A DNA stretch of 64,000 nt from Scilla litardierei (taxonomy: Eukaryota; Streptophyta; Magnoliopsida; Asparagales; Asparagaceae): assembly GCA_030789695.1 (NCBI GenBank), contig CM061141.1:195993689-196057688 (forward strand). The letters run 5' to 3'. The notes below the pieces were generated by a model. It was not told the DNA's origin and searched no databases. It saw nothing but the letters and a program-made list of their open reading frames with translations. The translations under genes were made by a program, and so were the position numbers. Shown here piece after piece: positions 43,180 to 57,800 of this stretch (positions within the stretch are counted from its first letter, which is position 1; every line of letters starts with the position of its first letter).

Positions 43180-45838
43180 TGTTGGGAATTGGGCGTTCCC
43201 TTAGGGCACAAAAACTCTAGTCCCGTCCTAAGTCGGACGGAACATAGACAGAGAAAACAAAAGCAGCGGAAGAAAAACAGTTAATCTTAATTAACATGCA
43301 AGTTAAAACATTTTTAACTTGGCCCTAAGGTCCAAGACCCTATGCCAAGATCTATGCCGACTTGGGATGGGTCTGACCATCCCAAGAAGGATCTAGCCTA
43401 CTGCGATTAAACTAAACTAATGCTAATAAAATACTTTAACCACATACCCGGAATCTCAGCCCTGGAGCAGGCGAGATGTTCCGCGCCGTCTTCCGAGCTG
43501 CTCCCGTCCCACGCCGAGCCGCTCCTTGAACCGCTCCCCGAACCGCTCCTCGAACCGCTCCGCATCCCGAGGCGATCAATCCCCGTGCCGCCGAGCCAAC
43601 CAACCGCCGAAGAAAGTTTCACGCGAGTGAAACCTCCGCCAAGATTTCGGATCCAGAATCCGAACTCCTTTGAGGCTTTGCTAGAGCCCGCAGGAGTAAG
43701 GCAGAAATTTTAGGGAGATAGAGAAATATTTAATTTAAGCTAAGATCCGAGCGTGCTCCAACATTTACGAGAGCCGCTCAGATCTAGAGCTTGGGACGAG
43801 TTTTGAGAAAGGGGGGAGACCCCTATTTATATAGGCGGCGGACTCTCCCCTTTTCTCAAAATCCGATGTGGGACTAAAAAATAGAGTTAATAAAATCAAG
43901 TTAGTTTGCACTTCACAAAGTGCAAACTTCCGTGAATTTTAACTCACTCACCGTTGAGCTTCAGGATTGATACAACCTATCAATACGACAAGCGTTCAAC
44001 GGTGAACGCATAGGAAAAAACGGTTCGTCAATCGGAGGTCGTTTGACCCTCCAATTGAGTGTCCAAAGATCAGCCCTAGGCTAGTTTTTCACAAAACTGA
44101 GCCGTCAAATCTGTTCTGCCCTAGGGCAGAATTTTCTGCACAAACGGGACCCACCAATCTGACTGGGCGCCCAAACCCAGACTTGGGCACGGGCGCCCAA
44201 GTCTGGGCGCGGGCGCCCAGGCGCCAGGCGCCTGGCGCGGGCGCCCAGGCGCCAGCCTGGCGCCTGGCGCCTGGCGCCAGGCGCCCAGGCGGGCGCCTGG
44301 GCCGGGCCAGGCGCCCGGCCCAGAACGCCTGGGCGCCCAGCGCCCAGGCGTCCTGGGCCGCCTGGGCCCAGGCCCAGGCGCCCAGCGCCTGGGCCTGCGC
44401 CCAGGCGCCCAGGGCCATGGCCTGGGCCGGGTGCCCAGGCCCAGGCGGGTCTGGGCGCCCAGGCCCAGGCCGGCTTGACAGGGTCTGGCCAGCAGGCCAG
44501 ACCAGGTTCAGACTAGTCTGCCTGGTCTGGCCTGATCTGACCCTTTGGGCTGTTTTGGGCATAACTTAATCTTTTGGAGTCCGATTTGGACGCCGTTCGA
44601 ACCTGGGTCTAGACCGGGACATTCCCGTCTTACCCGTGAACTTTTCCTTGCATTTATTTTATTAAATATTGTATTAAACAATTTAATATATATTTAATCA
44701 CTTTTGCATCAAATGCAAAATAGTCCCTATCTAAGCTTAAATTACCATTTTGCATTAAATGCAATTATTTCATCCCTTGCATCAAAATGCAAAATATTCT
44801 CCCTAACTATTTTCTACCTATTACTAGACGAAGCGTTGCACTCTGTGTGAGACCCTACAGCCTGACCCTTACAACAGGTTGGGCTCGAAGCCCTATACGG
44901 CAGTGACCACGAGCAGTGGTTGCCGTCCCTGCTTCAGGAATCATCATTATGTGGTTGACTCATTGACATGAGTATTGTCGGGACCACCTGACTGTTTCCG
45001 TGATGAATTCCGTAGTTATAGTCTTTTTGTCTAAACTGTGTCGTGTAGATCAAGTCTGGGGTACGGTCAAACTGTCAACCCCAATAACTTGACTCCGGTT
45101 AGTTTCGATCAATCTTTAGTCAACTAATGTTGGAATTCTTCCAACATACTCTGCGCAGAGTTTTTACTAAAGACCGAACTAACTCTACGACACTAACTCC
45201 CATTGACCGGGAGAGACGAATCCTCTCTTGGTCATTACTCGCCTCGTATGTTTCAAGTGACACCCAATCAAAAGACCTTTCGACAGGCCTCGCCTCGAAG
45301 CTAGGTCAGTTGATCTAAGTGGCACCGTTCACGCACAGGTCCGTCAAAATGACCTCAAGTCAAAAGACCAACTATCCTATCATCACTCAGAGTTATCACT
45401 GACAGATTGGTCAATATAACCATATGATAACTCTAGTGGATCGTTCAGTGAACTCATTCTAATGAGCACCTGTGTCTCGTCTTCGACTTCGCCAAGTCTA
45501 ACGATCATGAGATCATCGCCACCGCTAAACGGTGAAGACTAAGACACAATGGTCTATCCGATGTTTCGATATCCTTGTCTCGAAACATCTACGACCATGA
45601 ACCATTTCAGACTTATGCTACAGACGGTCAAACGTTTCTCCATGATCGAGATACTCATCTCGATACCCGTTTGACCTTGCATAAAGTCTCAGGACTTTAC
45701 CTAAGTTGATATCTAATGTTGACTACATTACAATATGACTTAGATAAATTATTACCAAACAGCTTACTGTTATTTCGAACAAGATGTTTGTGCTATTCAC
45801 ACAGGAATAAATGGCCTCGAGGGCACCATATTCCTACA
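43180..45838 (-). repeat. Copia-like LTR, copy 3
   Basis: 2659 bp, the same length as copy 1, with an undeleted GGCGCC block at 44165-44474. Confidence 0.95.
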
Positions 45839-48800
45839 TCTCCCACTTGCACTCAGGCCCATTTATCTCGATATCTAATATCGTTTTTACACATAAGTTT
45901 TTCCGACTTCATGTGATAGAGCCTTCGTGAGTGGATCTGCTAAAACCGTCTACTCTATAGACTTAAGGGGTTTTTATGTTTGTGTTAGACCAACCATTTG
46001 AATCTTATTCAAATAATTCATTTGGTCTGTCGGAATCCATAATATTTTATTTCCCTGGATCTTATCCAGTTCATCGTACCTTACGATAATAATTTTAAAT
46101 TAGTTATTGGTCATTGCAAATGGTTCATATCTATTTCTGATAAATAATCAAACTCTTTGATTACTTAATCAAAATATATGTTCCATCTCTTTGATGCCTC
46201 GCATGTAATTTATACGCTCCCACTGACCTTGAAAACTATCTGGCTAATTCATATAAGTTGGTTCGTCTAAATCATATTTAGAAAAACGAACTTACAAGTG
46301 AATCCGCAAATTTTCATGGTCAACTTAAGCGTTTTACATTGGCTTTGGTCCGAGTAGATCTGTACACATCTGTTGGCGAAACCGGTTTCATCATAATCCG
46401 TTTTAAAGAAATTAGGATGAAAACCGTTCCCGTCCAACATTATTGTACTTCACTATTTTCTTTTCTGCACCAATCTTTCAACTTAAAGATTTACTTGCAG
46501 AAAGTGAGAAAACATTTTCCTTGGGCACGTAAACTAAATTCTCAAATTTATTTACGCACACGGACCTGCATCAAGTTTTAAATCGGAGTTACTACTCTGG
46601 ATTTCATCCTAGAAGTTGACTAAGTCATCATCAGTTATGATGTCTAACTCGACAATCCGTCTCACGAGATTCGAGTAATAATACAACTTCCTTATGGTTG
46701 ATTTAATGAATATCTTATTGATAATGTTCTCATAGAACTTTATCAAAACCTAGGCATTACTATCTGGGACTTAACCCAGAGGGAGGACTTAACTCAGAGT
46801 CACTTAAAATGGATCACACTAAATCTAATTAAGTGTGATTCATACCTTTTAACACACCGCTGTGTTAACAGACTTGATCTGAGAGAAAATCACATTTTCT
46901 TTTAATTACACAAGATTTTATTTAGCTAAGTATTTGACCATTCGATCTAATCGAATCAGTTTAAATACTTTAGTCATTTCGTTCTTTATTTTATCAGACT
47001 TGCGTTTCATCAAGAACACATGTCTTAGTAAAATATACGAATAACTTATTTTGTTAAAAATAGACTTGGGTACATCAGTATGTACGAGACTGAGTTCGAC
47101 AACTCATTCTCCCACTGTCTCACAGATGGGTTTCGGCCATTGTATCTAAGAGGCTAAGACTCACAAGTGTCCGTAGACTTCATAATACGAGAGGTCAGAC
47201 CCCTCTTTATGTGACTTGTGAAGCTTAATCTCTTGATACGGCCTAGTCTAATTTTACCATATAAGTTTGCTACTATCTTGTGTATTTATATATATATATA
47301 TATATATAGTTATTTACAAATTACTTAACACAAAACATTACTTCAGAAGTAATGTGACGACATTCGTCAAAATGTGTTAAACGTCTTTTGTATAACAACT
47401 TATTCCGAAATGTGACATCAAAATATGTCACGTTTTCATTTCCTCCTACTTATGATAAATTAAACTAACTTTCTCAATTGACTTTCCGAAGTGCCTTCTT
47501 CCTTTTCTAAATCACATTTAGATATCAACATAAATAAATAGCTATGCAAACAACTTATGTATCCAAACGCTTGAGCTTTGCAATCTTGAGTGTAGCTCAA
47601 GAAGTTGCTAGTCTCAAGATCCGGTTGGGATACATAGTTTTGCATCGCTCATGCACTCGTATTCGATTCAAACGGTTTAATCGAATTTTCGAACTTTGCG
47701 GATCAAAATTGTTTGTCCATACAACCTTGAGGGTAGCTCGACAAGTTGTAGGGAGAAACATACTTTGAATGTCCTATATGTTCAATCTGCCTCATATAGA
47801 GACGAGTGACATGTAGCTTTAATTTATTTGTTGGACCCAGAACTTAATGAAATCATATTTCTTAAGTCTGTTCTTTAGAAGGTCATTTAATGTCAACGAG
47901 AATTTAGTTTTAATTCTATCAATTAGAATTTAACTTGATATTCAATTAATCAACTTTTTGACCAATTAACTAATTCCAATATTATGAATTGATTCTTTCG
48001 GTAAACATAGTCTTGCCCTAGTTTTAGCATATGTTCAATATTAAATATAGGTAGATTGGTTTTTATCTATCTATATCCTCCCACTAATTTTACGAACGTT
48101 TTAAAGCTTAATAACGAACGATTTAATCGAATTAAAAATAATAGGTAAGAGTTCCAATCACCTTGAGTCTAAACAACCTTGAGTGTAGCTCAACAAGTTG
48201 ATTGACTCTGTGATCGGAAGATGACTCTTCATCGATCATACTGGATATGACTCTCTTAGTCGGTTTTTGCCCCTAGCCATTCGTGATCATGAGTGTGCTC
48301 ATCCAAATCACAATGTCTAGTCTAGTCGGACCCTTGTTTTCATGTCTAGCCTGACTTGCCCTCAGCTCGGTGTATGCACGACACGTTGGTTTGGGTCAGG
48401 TCTTAGACTACATCTAGGCAGACTACATCGTTGACTTAACTTACGCCGGCGCTCGGGGTACGAGACGACGGTTAGGGTTAGTCAAGATTTCATCTTATGT
48501 ATTTAAGGAGTTGGTTTCTACAAGATTGCCAGGTTACAGCTTGAGTGTATCTCAACAACTATAACGCGGGTCCTATAGTTACTAACCCCTAAAACAAGGA
48601 GGGCTACGGCTAATCTTGAAAAAGATCATTAACGTATTTGACTTAGATATAGTCCAGGGTGTCATACAATCATGATTCGCGACATTGCGGTCCAGCGGAA
48701 CTCAGCCAGGGAATTGACTAAGCCAGGATCACTACCCCTTGGACTAGCAAGGGTTGACCCAGAACTCTTAGCCAAGCACATTGACTGGATCATGGTCCAT

Positions 48801-49723
48801 TGAATGAAGCTTGTCATTTTTGTATGTATGCCATAGACTAAACAGCTTTTAATAACAACTAATTAATCCTATCAACTAGTTGAATCCTTAAATTCAAAAT
48901 TTTTAGGATTTGTTTAATAACTTTTATTAAGTCCTTATCAACTATAAGGTTCACGTGCTACCCTAATCGTTATTAGGATTTTAATAAATTATTAACAACG
49001 CTAGAAGCGAAGTCCTTTAATATTGTTGTTAATGATTTATCAAAGCATAGCATGTCATTAAAATTCAAGTAATAAATTTTAATCATTTTTAATGGCTAAC
49101 CTAAGAGGTTGTCTTGTGTTAACAAAGAAGTGACAAGATTAACAAGCCATTAAAACTACACTAATTTATCGCATAAAGATAGTGCACAACTATTTAACAA
49201 TTAAATAAACTAAGTTTATCGCATAAACTATTTTTGCATGCAAACATAAATTTAACAATTAAATTTAAAATATGATTTTGAAATTATTTTATTTTTATCT
49301 TATAAAAAAAAACTTAATTTTAAAATCACTAACTTTGCATGCTATTTAAAAAAAAATTTATCGCATAAAAATTTTAATCTTTAAAATCAGTTTTAAAATT
49401 ATCTCATAAAATTAAAACACCATTTTAAAGACTTTCATGCTTAAAAATTTATCAAATAAAAAATTTTAGGCATCCAAAATTAATTTAAACTTTTAATGAT
49501 TTAAAATTAGTTTTAAAATTATCACATAAATTTTAAAACGTCATTTAAAAAAAAAATTTCCATGTTCAAAAATTTCATTAAAAAAAAATTTTAGAACATC
49601 TAAAACATTTTTAAAATTTATCTCATAATTTTAAAAACATTTTACAAGTATTTAAAAGCATTCTTAAGTTTAAAATTAATCGCAGTACCTAGATCGCTAC
49701 GCAAACCTAGGCTCTGATACCAC
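45839..49723 (-). other. Copia-like internal domain, copy 3
   Basis: 3885 bp. It has private changes, for example GACATTGCGG instead of GACACTGCGG (about 48,684), GTGTTAACAAAG instead of GTGTTATCAAAG, and a broken TA run. The RNase H remnant is at 45887-45949 and the primer site at 49711-49722. Confidence 0.9.
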
Positions 49724-52299
49724 TGTTGGGAATTGGGCGTTCCCTTAGGGCACAAAAACTCTAGTCCCGTCCTAAGTCGGACGGAACATAGACAGAGAAA
49801 ACAAAAGCATCGGAAGAAAAACAGTTAATCTTAATTAACATGCAAGTTAAAACATTTTTAACTTGGCCCTAAGGTCCAAGACCCTATGCCAAGATCTATG
49901 CCGACTTGGGATGGGTCTGACCATCCCAAGAAGGATCTAGCCTACTGCGATTAAACTAAACTAATGCTAATAAAATACTTTAACCACATACCCGGAATCT
50001 CAGCCCTGGAGCAGGCGAGATGTTCCGCGCCGTCTTCCGAGCTGCTCCCGTCCCACGCCGAGCCGCTCCTTGAACCGCTCCCCGAACCGCTCCTCGAACC
50101 GCTCCGCATCCCGAGGCGATCAATCCCCGTGCCGCCGAGCCAACCAACCGCCGAAGAAAGTTTCACGCGAGTGAAACCTCCGGCAAGATTTCGGATCCAG
50201 AATCCGAACTCCTTTGAGGCTTTGCTAGAGCCCGCAGGAGTAAGGCAGAAATTTTAGGGAGATAGAGAAATATTTAATTTAAGCTAAGATCCGAGCGTGC
50301 TCCAACATTTACGAGAGCCGCTCAGATCTAGAGCTTGGGACGAGTTTTGAGAAAGGGGGGAGACCCCTATTTATATAGGCGGCGGACTCTCCCCTTTTCT
50401 CAAAATCCGATGTGGGACTAAAAAATAGAGTTAATAAAATCAAGTTAGTTTGCACTTCACAAAGTGCAAACTTCCGTGAATTTTAACTCACTCACCGTTG
50501 AGCTTCAGGATTGATACAACCTATCAATACGACAAGCGTTCAACGGTGAACGCATAGGAAAAAACGGTTCGTCAATCGGAGGTCGTTTGACCCTCCAATT
50601 GAGTGTCCAAAGATCAGCCCTAGGCTAGTTTTTCACAAAACTGAGCCGTCAAATCTGTTCTGCCCTAGGGCAGAATTTTCTGCACAAACGGGACCCACCA
50701 ATCTGACTGGGCGCCCAAACCCAGACTTGGGCACGGGCGCCCAAGTCTGGGCGCGGGCGCCCAGGCGCCAGGCGCCCGGCCCAGAACGCCTGGGCGCCCA
50801 GCGCCCAGGCGTCCTGGGCCGCCTGGGCCCAGGCCCAGGCGCCCAGCGCCTGGGCCTGCGCCCAGGCGCCCAGGGCCATGGCCTGGGCCGGGTGCCCAGG
50901 CCCAGGCGGGTCTGGGCGCCCAGGCCCAGGCCGGCTTGACAGGGTCTGGCCAGCAGGCCAGACCAGGTTCAGACTAGTCTGCCTGGTCTGGCCTGATCTG
51001 ACCCTTTGGGCTGTTTTGGGCATAACTTAATCTTTTGGAGTCCGATTTGGACGCCGTTCGAACCTGGGTCTAGACCGGGACATTCCCGTCTTACCCGTGA
51101 ACTTTTCCTTGCATTTATTTTATTAAATATTGTATTAAACAATTTAATATATATTTAATCACTTTTGCATCAAATGCAAAATAGTCCCTATCTAAGCTTA
51201 AATTACCATTTTGCATTAAATGCAATTATTTCATCCCTTGCATCAAAATGCAAAATATTCTCCCTAACTATTTTCTACCTATTACTAGACGAAGCGTTGC
51301 ACTCTGTGTGAGACCCTACAGCCTGACCCTTACAACAGGTTGGGCTCGAAGCCCTATACGGCAGTGACCACGAGCAGTGGTTGCCGTCCCTGCTTCAGGA
51401 ATCATCATTATGTGGTTGACTCATTGACATGAGTATTGTCGGGACCACCTGACTGTTTCCGTGATGAATTCCGTAGTTATAGTCTTTTTGTCTAAACTGT
51501 GTCGTGTAGATCAAGTCTGGGGTACGGTCAAACTGTCAACCCCAATAACTTGACTCCGGTTAGTTTCGATCAATCTTTAGTCAACTAATGTTGGAATTCT
51601 TCCAACATACTCTGCGCAGAGTTTTTACTAAAGACCGAACTAACTCTACGACACTAACTCCCATTGACCGGGAGAGACGAATCCTCTCTTGGTCATTACT
51701 CGCCTCGTATGTTTCAAGTGACACCCAATCAAAAGACCTTTCGACAGGCCTCGCCTCGAAGCTAGGTCAGTTGATCTAAGTGGCACCGTTCACGCACAGG
51801 TCCGTCAAAATGACCTCAAGTCAAAAGACCAACTATCCTATCATCACTCAGAGTTATCACTGACAGATTGGTCAATATAACCATATGATAACTCTAGTGG
51901 ATCGTTCAGTGAACTCATTCTAATGAGCACCTGTGTCTCGTCTTCGACTTCGCCAAGTCTAACGATCATGAGATCATCGCCACCGCTAAACGGTGAAGAC
52001 TAAGACACAATGGTCTATCCGATGTTTCGATATCCTTGTCTCGAAACATCTACGACCATGAACCATTTCAGACTTATGCTACAGACGGTCAAACGTTTCT
52101 CCATGATCGAGATACTCATCTCGATACCCGTTTGACCTTGCATAAAGTCTCAGGACTTTACCTAAGTTGATATCTAATGTTGACTACATTACAATATGAC
52201 TTAGATAAATTATTACCAAACAGCTTACTGTTATTTCGAACAAGATGTTTGTGCTATTCACACAGGAATAAATGGCCTCGAGGGCACCATATTCCTACA
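49724..52299 (-). repeat. Copia-like LTR, copy 4
   Basis: 2576 bp, with an 83-bp loss in the GGCGCC block (50709-50935) and private substitutions (AAAGCATCGG near 49,808 and CTCCGGCAAG near 50,180). It is followed by the right TSD CTCAT. Confidence 0.95.
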
Positions 52300-52304
52300 C
52301 TCAT

Positions 52305-54805
52305 ATCCTAACACTCAACCATAGACCCATCACTACTGTTCAAATTTCCAACTCCATGTTCCCACAAAAGAATAATAATTATCTTCTCATACCATACTAC
52401 TCTGGCAAACATCATCGCTCAATAATATTTTGAAATTTCTCGATCTCTTCCCAATATTACTTAATCACTAAAATGATGTTTAAGTCAATCATCAATCCAA
52501 AACAAAAACTTGGTCTAACTGATAACACTTTTCACAAATCGACAATCGTCATGTCCCCAATGCATTCTTCGTCTTATCTTCCCATAAATTTATCCGCCAA
52601 CTAATGGAACTATCAAAATCACGTCTCAACCTACCTACTATAACTAATTTCCAAGAACTATTAAGTCCGACTACCTTACCATCCATTTAACCGTATCATT
52701 CTCAAAGCCTTCTCACGTCAACTCGACAACCAAGTCTTGATGCTTACAATGTCCTACCAATTCTCACGATCATCCTAACTCATACTATATTCCGCAGTTA
52801 CTCCTATCTACCACTCGTCTAAGCCTCAAGTCTGATAAGTTCTCATCTTCACGCATACAATCTCATTCAACTAGAATTCTCCATTGAGTCCGTCACACTT
52901 CGGTTTTATAAATAAGTCTTGGACATCCCATCTTCTCATCCGAAAGAAATCTATTCCAATATCCTATTGTTCCAAAATCGGTTAATCATTGCTATCACCA
53001 ATCTCATCTCTCCCTGAGCCTACCCGCAAACAAAATCCTACAACAATAACAGCTAGTCCCAAAACTATAACAACCATAACATACATTCCAAAATGGAAAG
53101 AGAGAAGAGAAAATGAAACTTAAAACCAGTGACACATTTTTAAAACATTTGGAAAAACGTGTGGAGTCGTGGTAATGGATGAGGAAGGATAATTGACTTG
53201 TGATCTTGTGAGCTGATTTCAAAAACTTTAAAGGTTTGGTTTAAAAAAAACAAAGTTTTGATACAGTCACATACAACCAAGATAAACCATTCATTAAAAC
53301 TAAAACTAAGTCTAAGGATCTGCCTGCGATGACGCCATTCATAAAAGTATGAATACCGTCATTCAGACAAATTCCAGCATACCATGGTTAACACTGAGTA
53401 CACATTCAAGACACACAAGGCAATCATCGTGATCCTAAAGAACACACATTCATACGGGTCTACGCACTCTAACTAAACTCATGCACCACGAAGACATCAC
53501 CTACCAAAGGGCCTACTCCTAAACCGGAGGCCACATTGACAACTACAAGGACTAATGTCTAGATGAAAGAAGGAAGGAAAACTAAATCAAAAGCGGAACG
53601 AAATACGATCGGAAAAAAAAACGAGTTCAAATAAGACGGGTGTAAGGAGATAGTTGGTTGGATGAGACAAAATATTCTTCAAAACAATTAGATTGATGAC
53701 AGGAGAATTACGTGTAGAATATGGTATCATATACCTTTAAAAATATATTCATATACTTAAAAGTGAGTAGATGTAGCAAATCAAAGTTTTGGAAAAAGTA
53801 CGACGAAGGAAGGACGGGTAGGGTGAGAAACGATTGTTCTGCAAATGAAAAAATAAGTTTACCCAAATATTTTGAAATGTGGTCAAGAAGAACATAGGAC
53901 TGGTATAATACTAATAATAAAATAATTGGAGTTCCCTCCAGTTTAGAAAATATTTTGAAAGCATGTACAGTAAGTGATTAGAAATAGATTTCGTAGTTTA
54001 TAAAAATGGTATATTTAATTTTTCAAAGTGGTAACAAAGTTTCAAAACTAAAATACATTGGATACGATTCGAAAATAAGTACGAGACCGTAATTTAAAAT
54101 TTTACGATCAAGGAGGTTTCAAAATTTGCGAAAGAATTTTAACCCTACCGAAAGTAAGAAATTTTAAATATTTAATAAGAGTTTTCAAGGAAGTTAAACT
54201 AAGCGAAGGATTTTAATAACAAATTCTGAAAATTACTTTTTTTTTGAGGAAGCATAATTGGTCAAGGAAGGAATTCGAAGGATCGACGAGGATCGTCAGG
54301 AAACGATCACGTGAATCGGGAGACAGGAAAAGATTTCAAGGAGAATTCGTGTAGGATACAGATCGTGAAGAGCTACGATGGAACATTACGGTCAATAACA
54401 CAAAAGTGTAATGATCAGAGGGACGCTAGAAGTCAGGGGTGCTAATTATCGGGTCGTCTAAAGATTAGGATAACTCAGCTCTAAGACTTCCTAATGAGCT
54501 AGTCTATAATCGGGATCTAAAGATAAGGTTCCTAAGAGAATACATGTTAGTTCTGCTGGGCCCGAAGTCGATGGACCCGAGCGAACGACTAAAAGAAGGG
54601 CTCTGGAAATTTAACACGGTCAGAGTCAAGTGGTTACTAAGGTATTCTAGGACGAGGATGACTAATTCCTATCCAAGGCGTCAGACTATCAAATTAGGAC
54701 GTCTACCCAAGTCTTCCTACTATCTAAGACTGGGAAACTAATTCCGACTTGTACGTGGATATTAAATGAATGCGGTACTTTTATTGTTCCGAACTTTTGC
54801 AAGAC
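52305..54805 (-). other. LARD B internal domain, right part
   Basis: No coding sequence is recognised. The plus strand is poor in G from 52,305 to about 53,030 and then becomes rich in A and G and poor in C to about 54,750, the same switch as in LARD A. Phrases near 54,280-54,330 (GATCGTC and CGTGAATCGGG) match LARD A near 16,305-16,345. Confidence 0.7.
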
Positions 54806-54828
54806 CTGCATGGGCCACCACTAAAACC
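54806..54828 (-). other. LARD B primer-binding/leader region
   Basis: The minus strand beside the LTR reads GGTTTTAGTGGTGGCCCATG then CAG, the same motif as in the other chromovirus-type elements here. It shows that the adjoining LTR is the 5' LTR. Confidence 0.65.
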
Positions 54829-57800
54829 TGTCACGCCCCGCTTCCCAAAATGAACGGAAGCGAAGCGTGACTAAGGCCCGCTTAGGCCAGAGCTGAGAAG
54901 CTCGGACCCAATAAGCGTCTGTAGAGGTACCATTTTAAAAGACTCAAGTTCTTGCATTATTAAAGTTTGAAACAACAGAAGTACAGGAAGGAAGTTGCAT
55001 TCATTAAATTAGAGATATAATATCCAACAAGTACAAAGTCGAAAGAGAAGCCTAAGCGTGGCAACAAACTATCTAAAAGAAAACTAAAAGTAGTAACCTC
55101 TGAAAGTGACGACTAAGAAGACCTCAAGGTCTGGTCCTCGTCGGGCGCGTACTCTGGGTCGACGTCCTCGGCTCCTCGTGCTCCAGTGCGTCTGCCTCGT
55201 CCACGAACTCTGGCTGAGCACCTGACGTACATCACCCAAGAAAAAGGAACTGTACGTCAGGTAAAGTCTACAAGAAGGGTTAGACTTTACTGCAAGTGCA
55301 CCGAACTTTAAACAACGGCTTACTGGTTGATTAACATGCTGAGGTTCTTTTACACAACAGTTTACTGGTTGATTAGCATGCTGTGGTTATAACAGAGTAA
55401 CACAACAGGAAGTAACGTAGCAGGAAAGTAAAACGGGACAAGTAGTAGTCGTAGCGTGTGCTACCAACTACGGGGACTAACCTACAGGTGTCAAGACAAG
55501 TCAGGACGTGGCGGGACAAGACAGGACAAACAGGACGGGACAAGACAAGACAAGTGTGACACGAAGGGTTCACGCCTTACGGTTCGAGGGGGATCAGACC
55601 CTCTTGCCGTGCGCACGCTCAACCCTACCCCAACACAGGAACTCAGGACAAGAAGTACAGGGATCACTTCCGCTAGGGAAGCATCCGAAACGCCCGAAAG
55701 CTTTTGTATAACAGGGATCACTTCCGCAAGGAAAGCATCCGAAACGCCCGAAGGCTTTTTTGTGTAACAGGGATCACTTCCGCAAGGAAAGCATCCGAAA
55801 CGCCCGAAGGCTTTTGTATAACAGGGATCACTTCCGCAAGGAAAGCATCCGAAACGCCCGAAGGCTTTTTGTATAACAGGGATCACTTCCGCAAGGAAAG
55901 CATCCGAAACGCCCGAAGGCTTTTTGTGTAACAGGGATCACTTCTGCAAGGAAAGCATCCGAAACGTCCGAAGGCTTTTTGTATAACAGGGATCACTTCC
56001 GCAAGGAAAGCATCCGAAACGCCCGAAGGCTTTTTGTATAACAGGGATCACTTCCGCAAGGAAAGCATCCGAAACGCCCGAAGGCTTTTTGTATAACAGG
56101 GATCACTTCCGCAAGGAAAGCATCTGAAACGCCCGAAGGCTTTTTGTGTAATAGGGATCACTTCCGCTAGGAAAGCATCCGAAACGCCCGAAGGCTTTTT
56201 GGGTAACAGGGATCACTTCCGCTAGGAAAGCATCCGAAACGCCCGAAGGCTTTTGTATAACAGTCACGGGGATCACTCTCGCATGGAGAGCATCCGAAAC
56301 GCCCGAAGGCTTTTTGTGTAATAGGGACATGACATGACAAGTGTAAGGAATTGTTATTCTAGGGAGTCCACACGCACGCACACACAAGATAGTCCTATGA
56401 TGTCAAAATTTGTTGTTGTCGGGCTCAGACTTCGTCGTCAAGTCTGAGCCGCCAAGGGCGTCCCGGACGCTATCATTTCACGTCCGGTTCTCAGCACTCC
56501 CAGTCTAACAGTTCTACAATTTAAGACTAAGGCACGGTCAAAAACGCAAGTGGGTACACTTGCCTGCGATGGCGAGCGTGTCGTCTGTCCGGGGCGTCTC
56601 GTCCAGTCGTCGTGTCCGCGGTAGTCCGTCTGAAAAAGGGTCACGGCGACGGTGTCAGGTCTCAATTCCATCAAATCCTATTATGGTTTGTTTCTAAGTT
56701 GGACGTGGCTATCCTAACGGTCACAAGTCAAGTTGTCCGTTCAGCCTATCCGACGATTCTAACCTATGTGCACAGTCAAAAAGTCCGATCGTCGATCTAC
56801 AGTTTCACAACGTTTTAAGGGCGCAGAAAATAAATTTAGTTACAGTTGTCCGATTTTAGTTTAGGATTTGATTATACTACTGTGTGGGTTGCTACGAGTT
56901 CGGGGTTCCAACCTGAATGATGTTCACGCGTGAGTATGGCGTCGGATCTGGAATCAGTTACGGATCGCGTTGCCTTCGCTCCGGTTCCTCGACTGTGAGT
57001 AGCACAACACAGAGGGAGTCGTCGGGGTCCAGACGGTAGCAGGGAGGCGTACTTAATTATTTTTCCAGTTTGTCCCATTCAACGTCTATAGTAGACTCAT
57101 ATACTTCAGATAACTTCTCGCTTCTGCTTGCACATGATAATATCTCCTGAGCAAGCTTCCATTGTTGGAGTCTTTCCTTCAACAAGGAGTTTCAAAGGCC
57201 ATGATGACTGAAACCAAATGCAATGTCTGCCTATCTGGAACTGAGTGTCCCCTACACATACAGTAACATTTAAGACATGAGTAGCTTCCTGAGATCAATA
57301 TGGACTCATGGGATGTCCTGTTAGCTGAACATTAACATTCATTGCAAGCAAGGAAAAACTACTTCTTACATTGCAAATTTTATCCAACATCTATTATCCC
57401 TGTAAACTTGATCTTCCTTTTGGATAGCTTGGTCCATTGCATGAAGAGGATGATCTTGAGATCATATAACTCCCCCTCTCTTCTTCTTCTTCTGACTGGG
57501 TTGTTGTTGGAGGCGAGAGGGGAACGGCAGTACGTCGTCGGGAGGAAGGGAGGCTCGAGGGGCTGTCGGCAACTAAAGCGAGGCAGGCTTGGGTGCTGTG
57601 ACGGTGAGTTGCGCAGCCGGAGGCCTCGCTGCCAGCAAGGTCGAAGTGGGGCTCGGAGACGGACTGACGATGGACAGGGCGAAGGAGGTGGGTTCGGGTG
57701 CTGGCATTTCACTGGTCTGGAGAGGTGGTCGACAGGTGCAGCGGAGGGAGATGGCCGGCCTGGGGATGAAGTCGGTCGGCGGCCTTCGGTAGCGAGCAGC

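Larger units (their letters stand above)
30116..52299 (-). mobile_element. Copia-like element with four LTRs and three internal domains in tandem
   Basis: Four LTRs (30116-32774, 36663-39293, 43180-45838, 49724-52299) alternate with three internal domains (32775-36662, 39294-43179, 45839-49723). The whole is bounded by one TSD, CTCAT (30111-30115 and 52300-52304). Each internal domain has a primer site complementary to initiator tRNA-Met next to the following LTR, and a GTGGGAGA purine tract on the minus strand next to the preceding LTR. Copies are nearly identical. The internal domains have no open gag-pol, only a copia-like RNase H tail. The array most simply arose by unequal recombination between LTRs after a single insertion. 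Confidence 0.9.
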
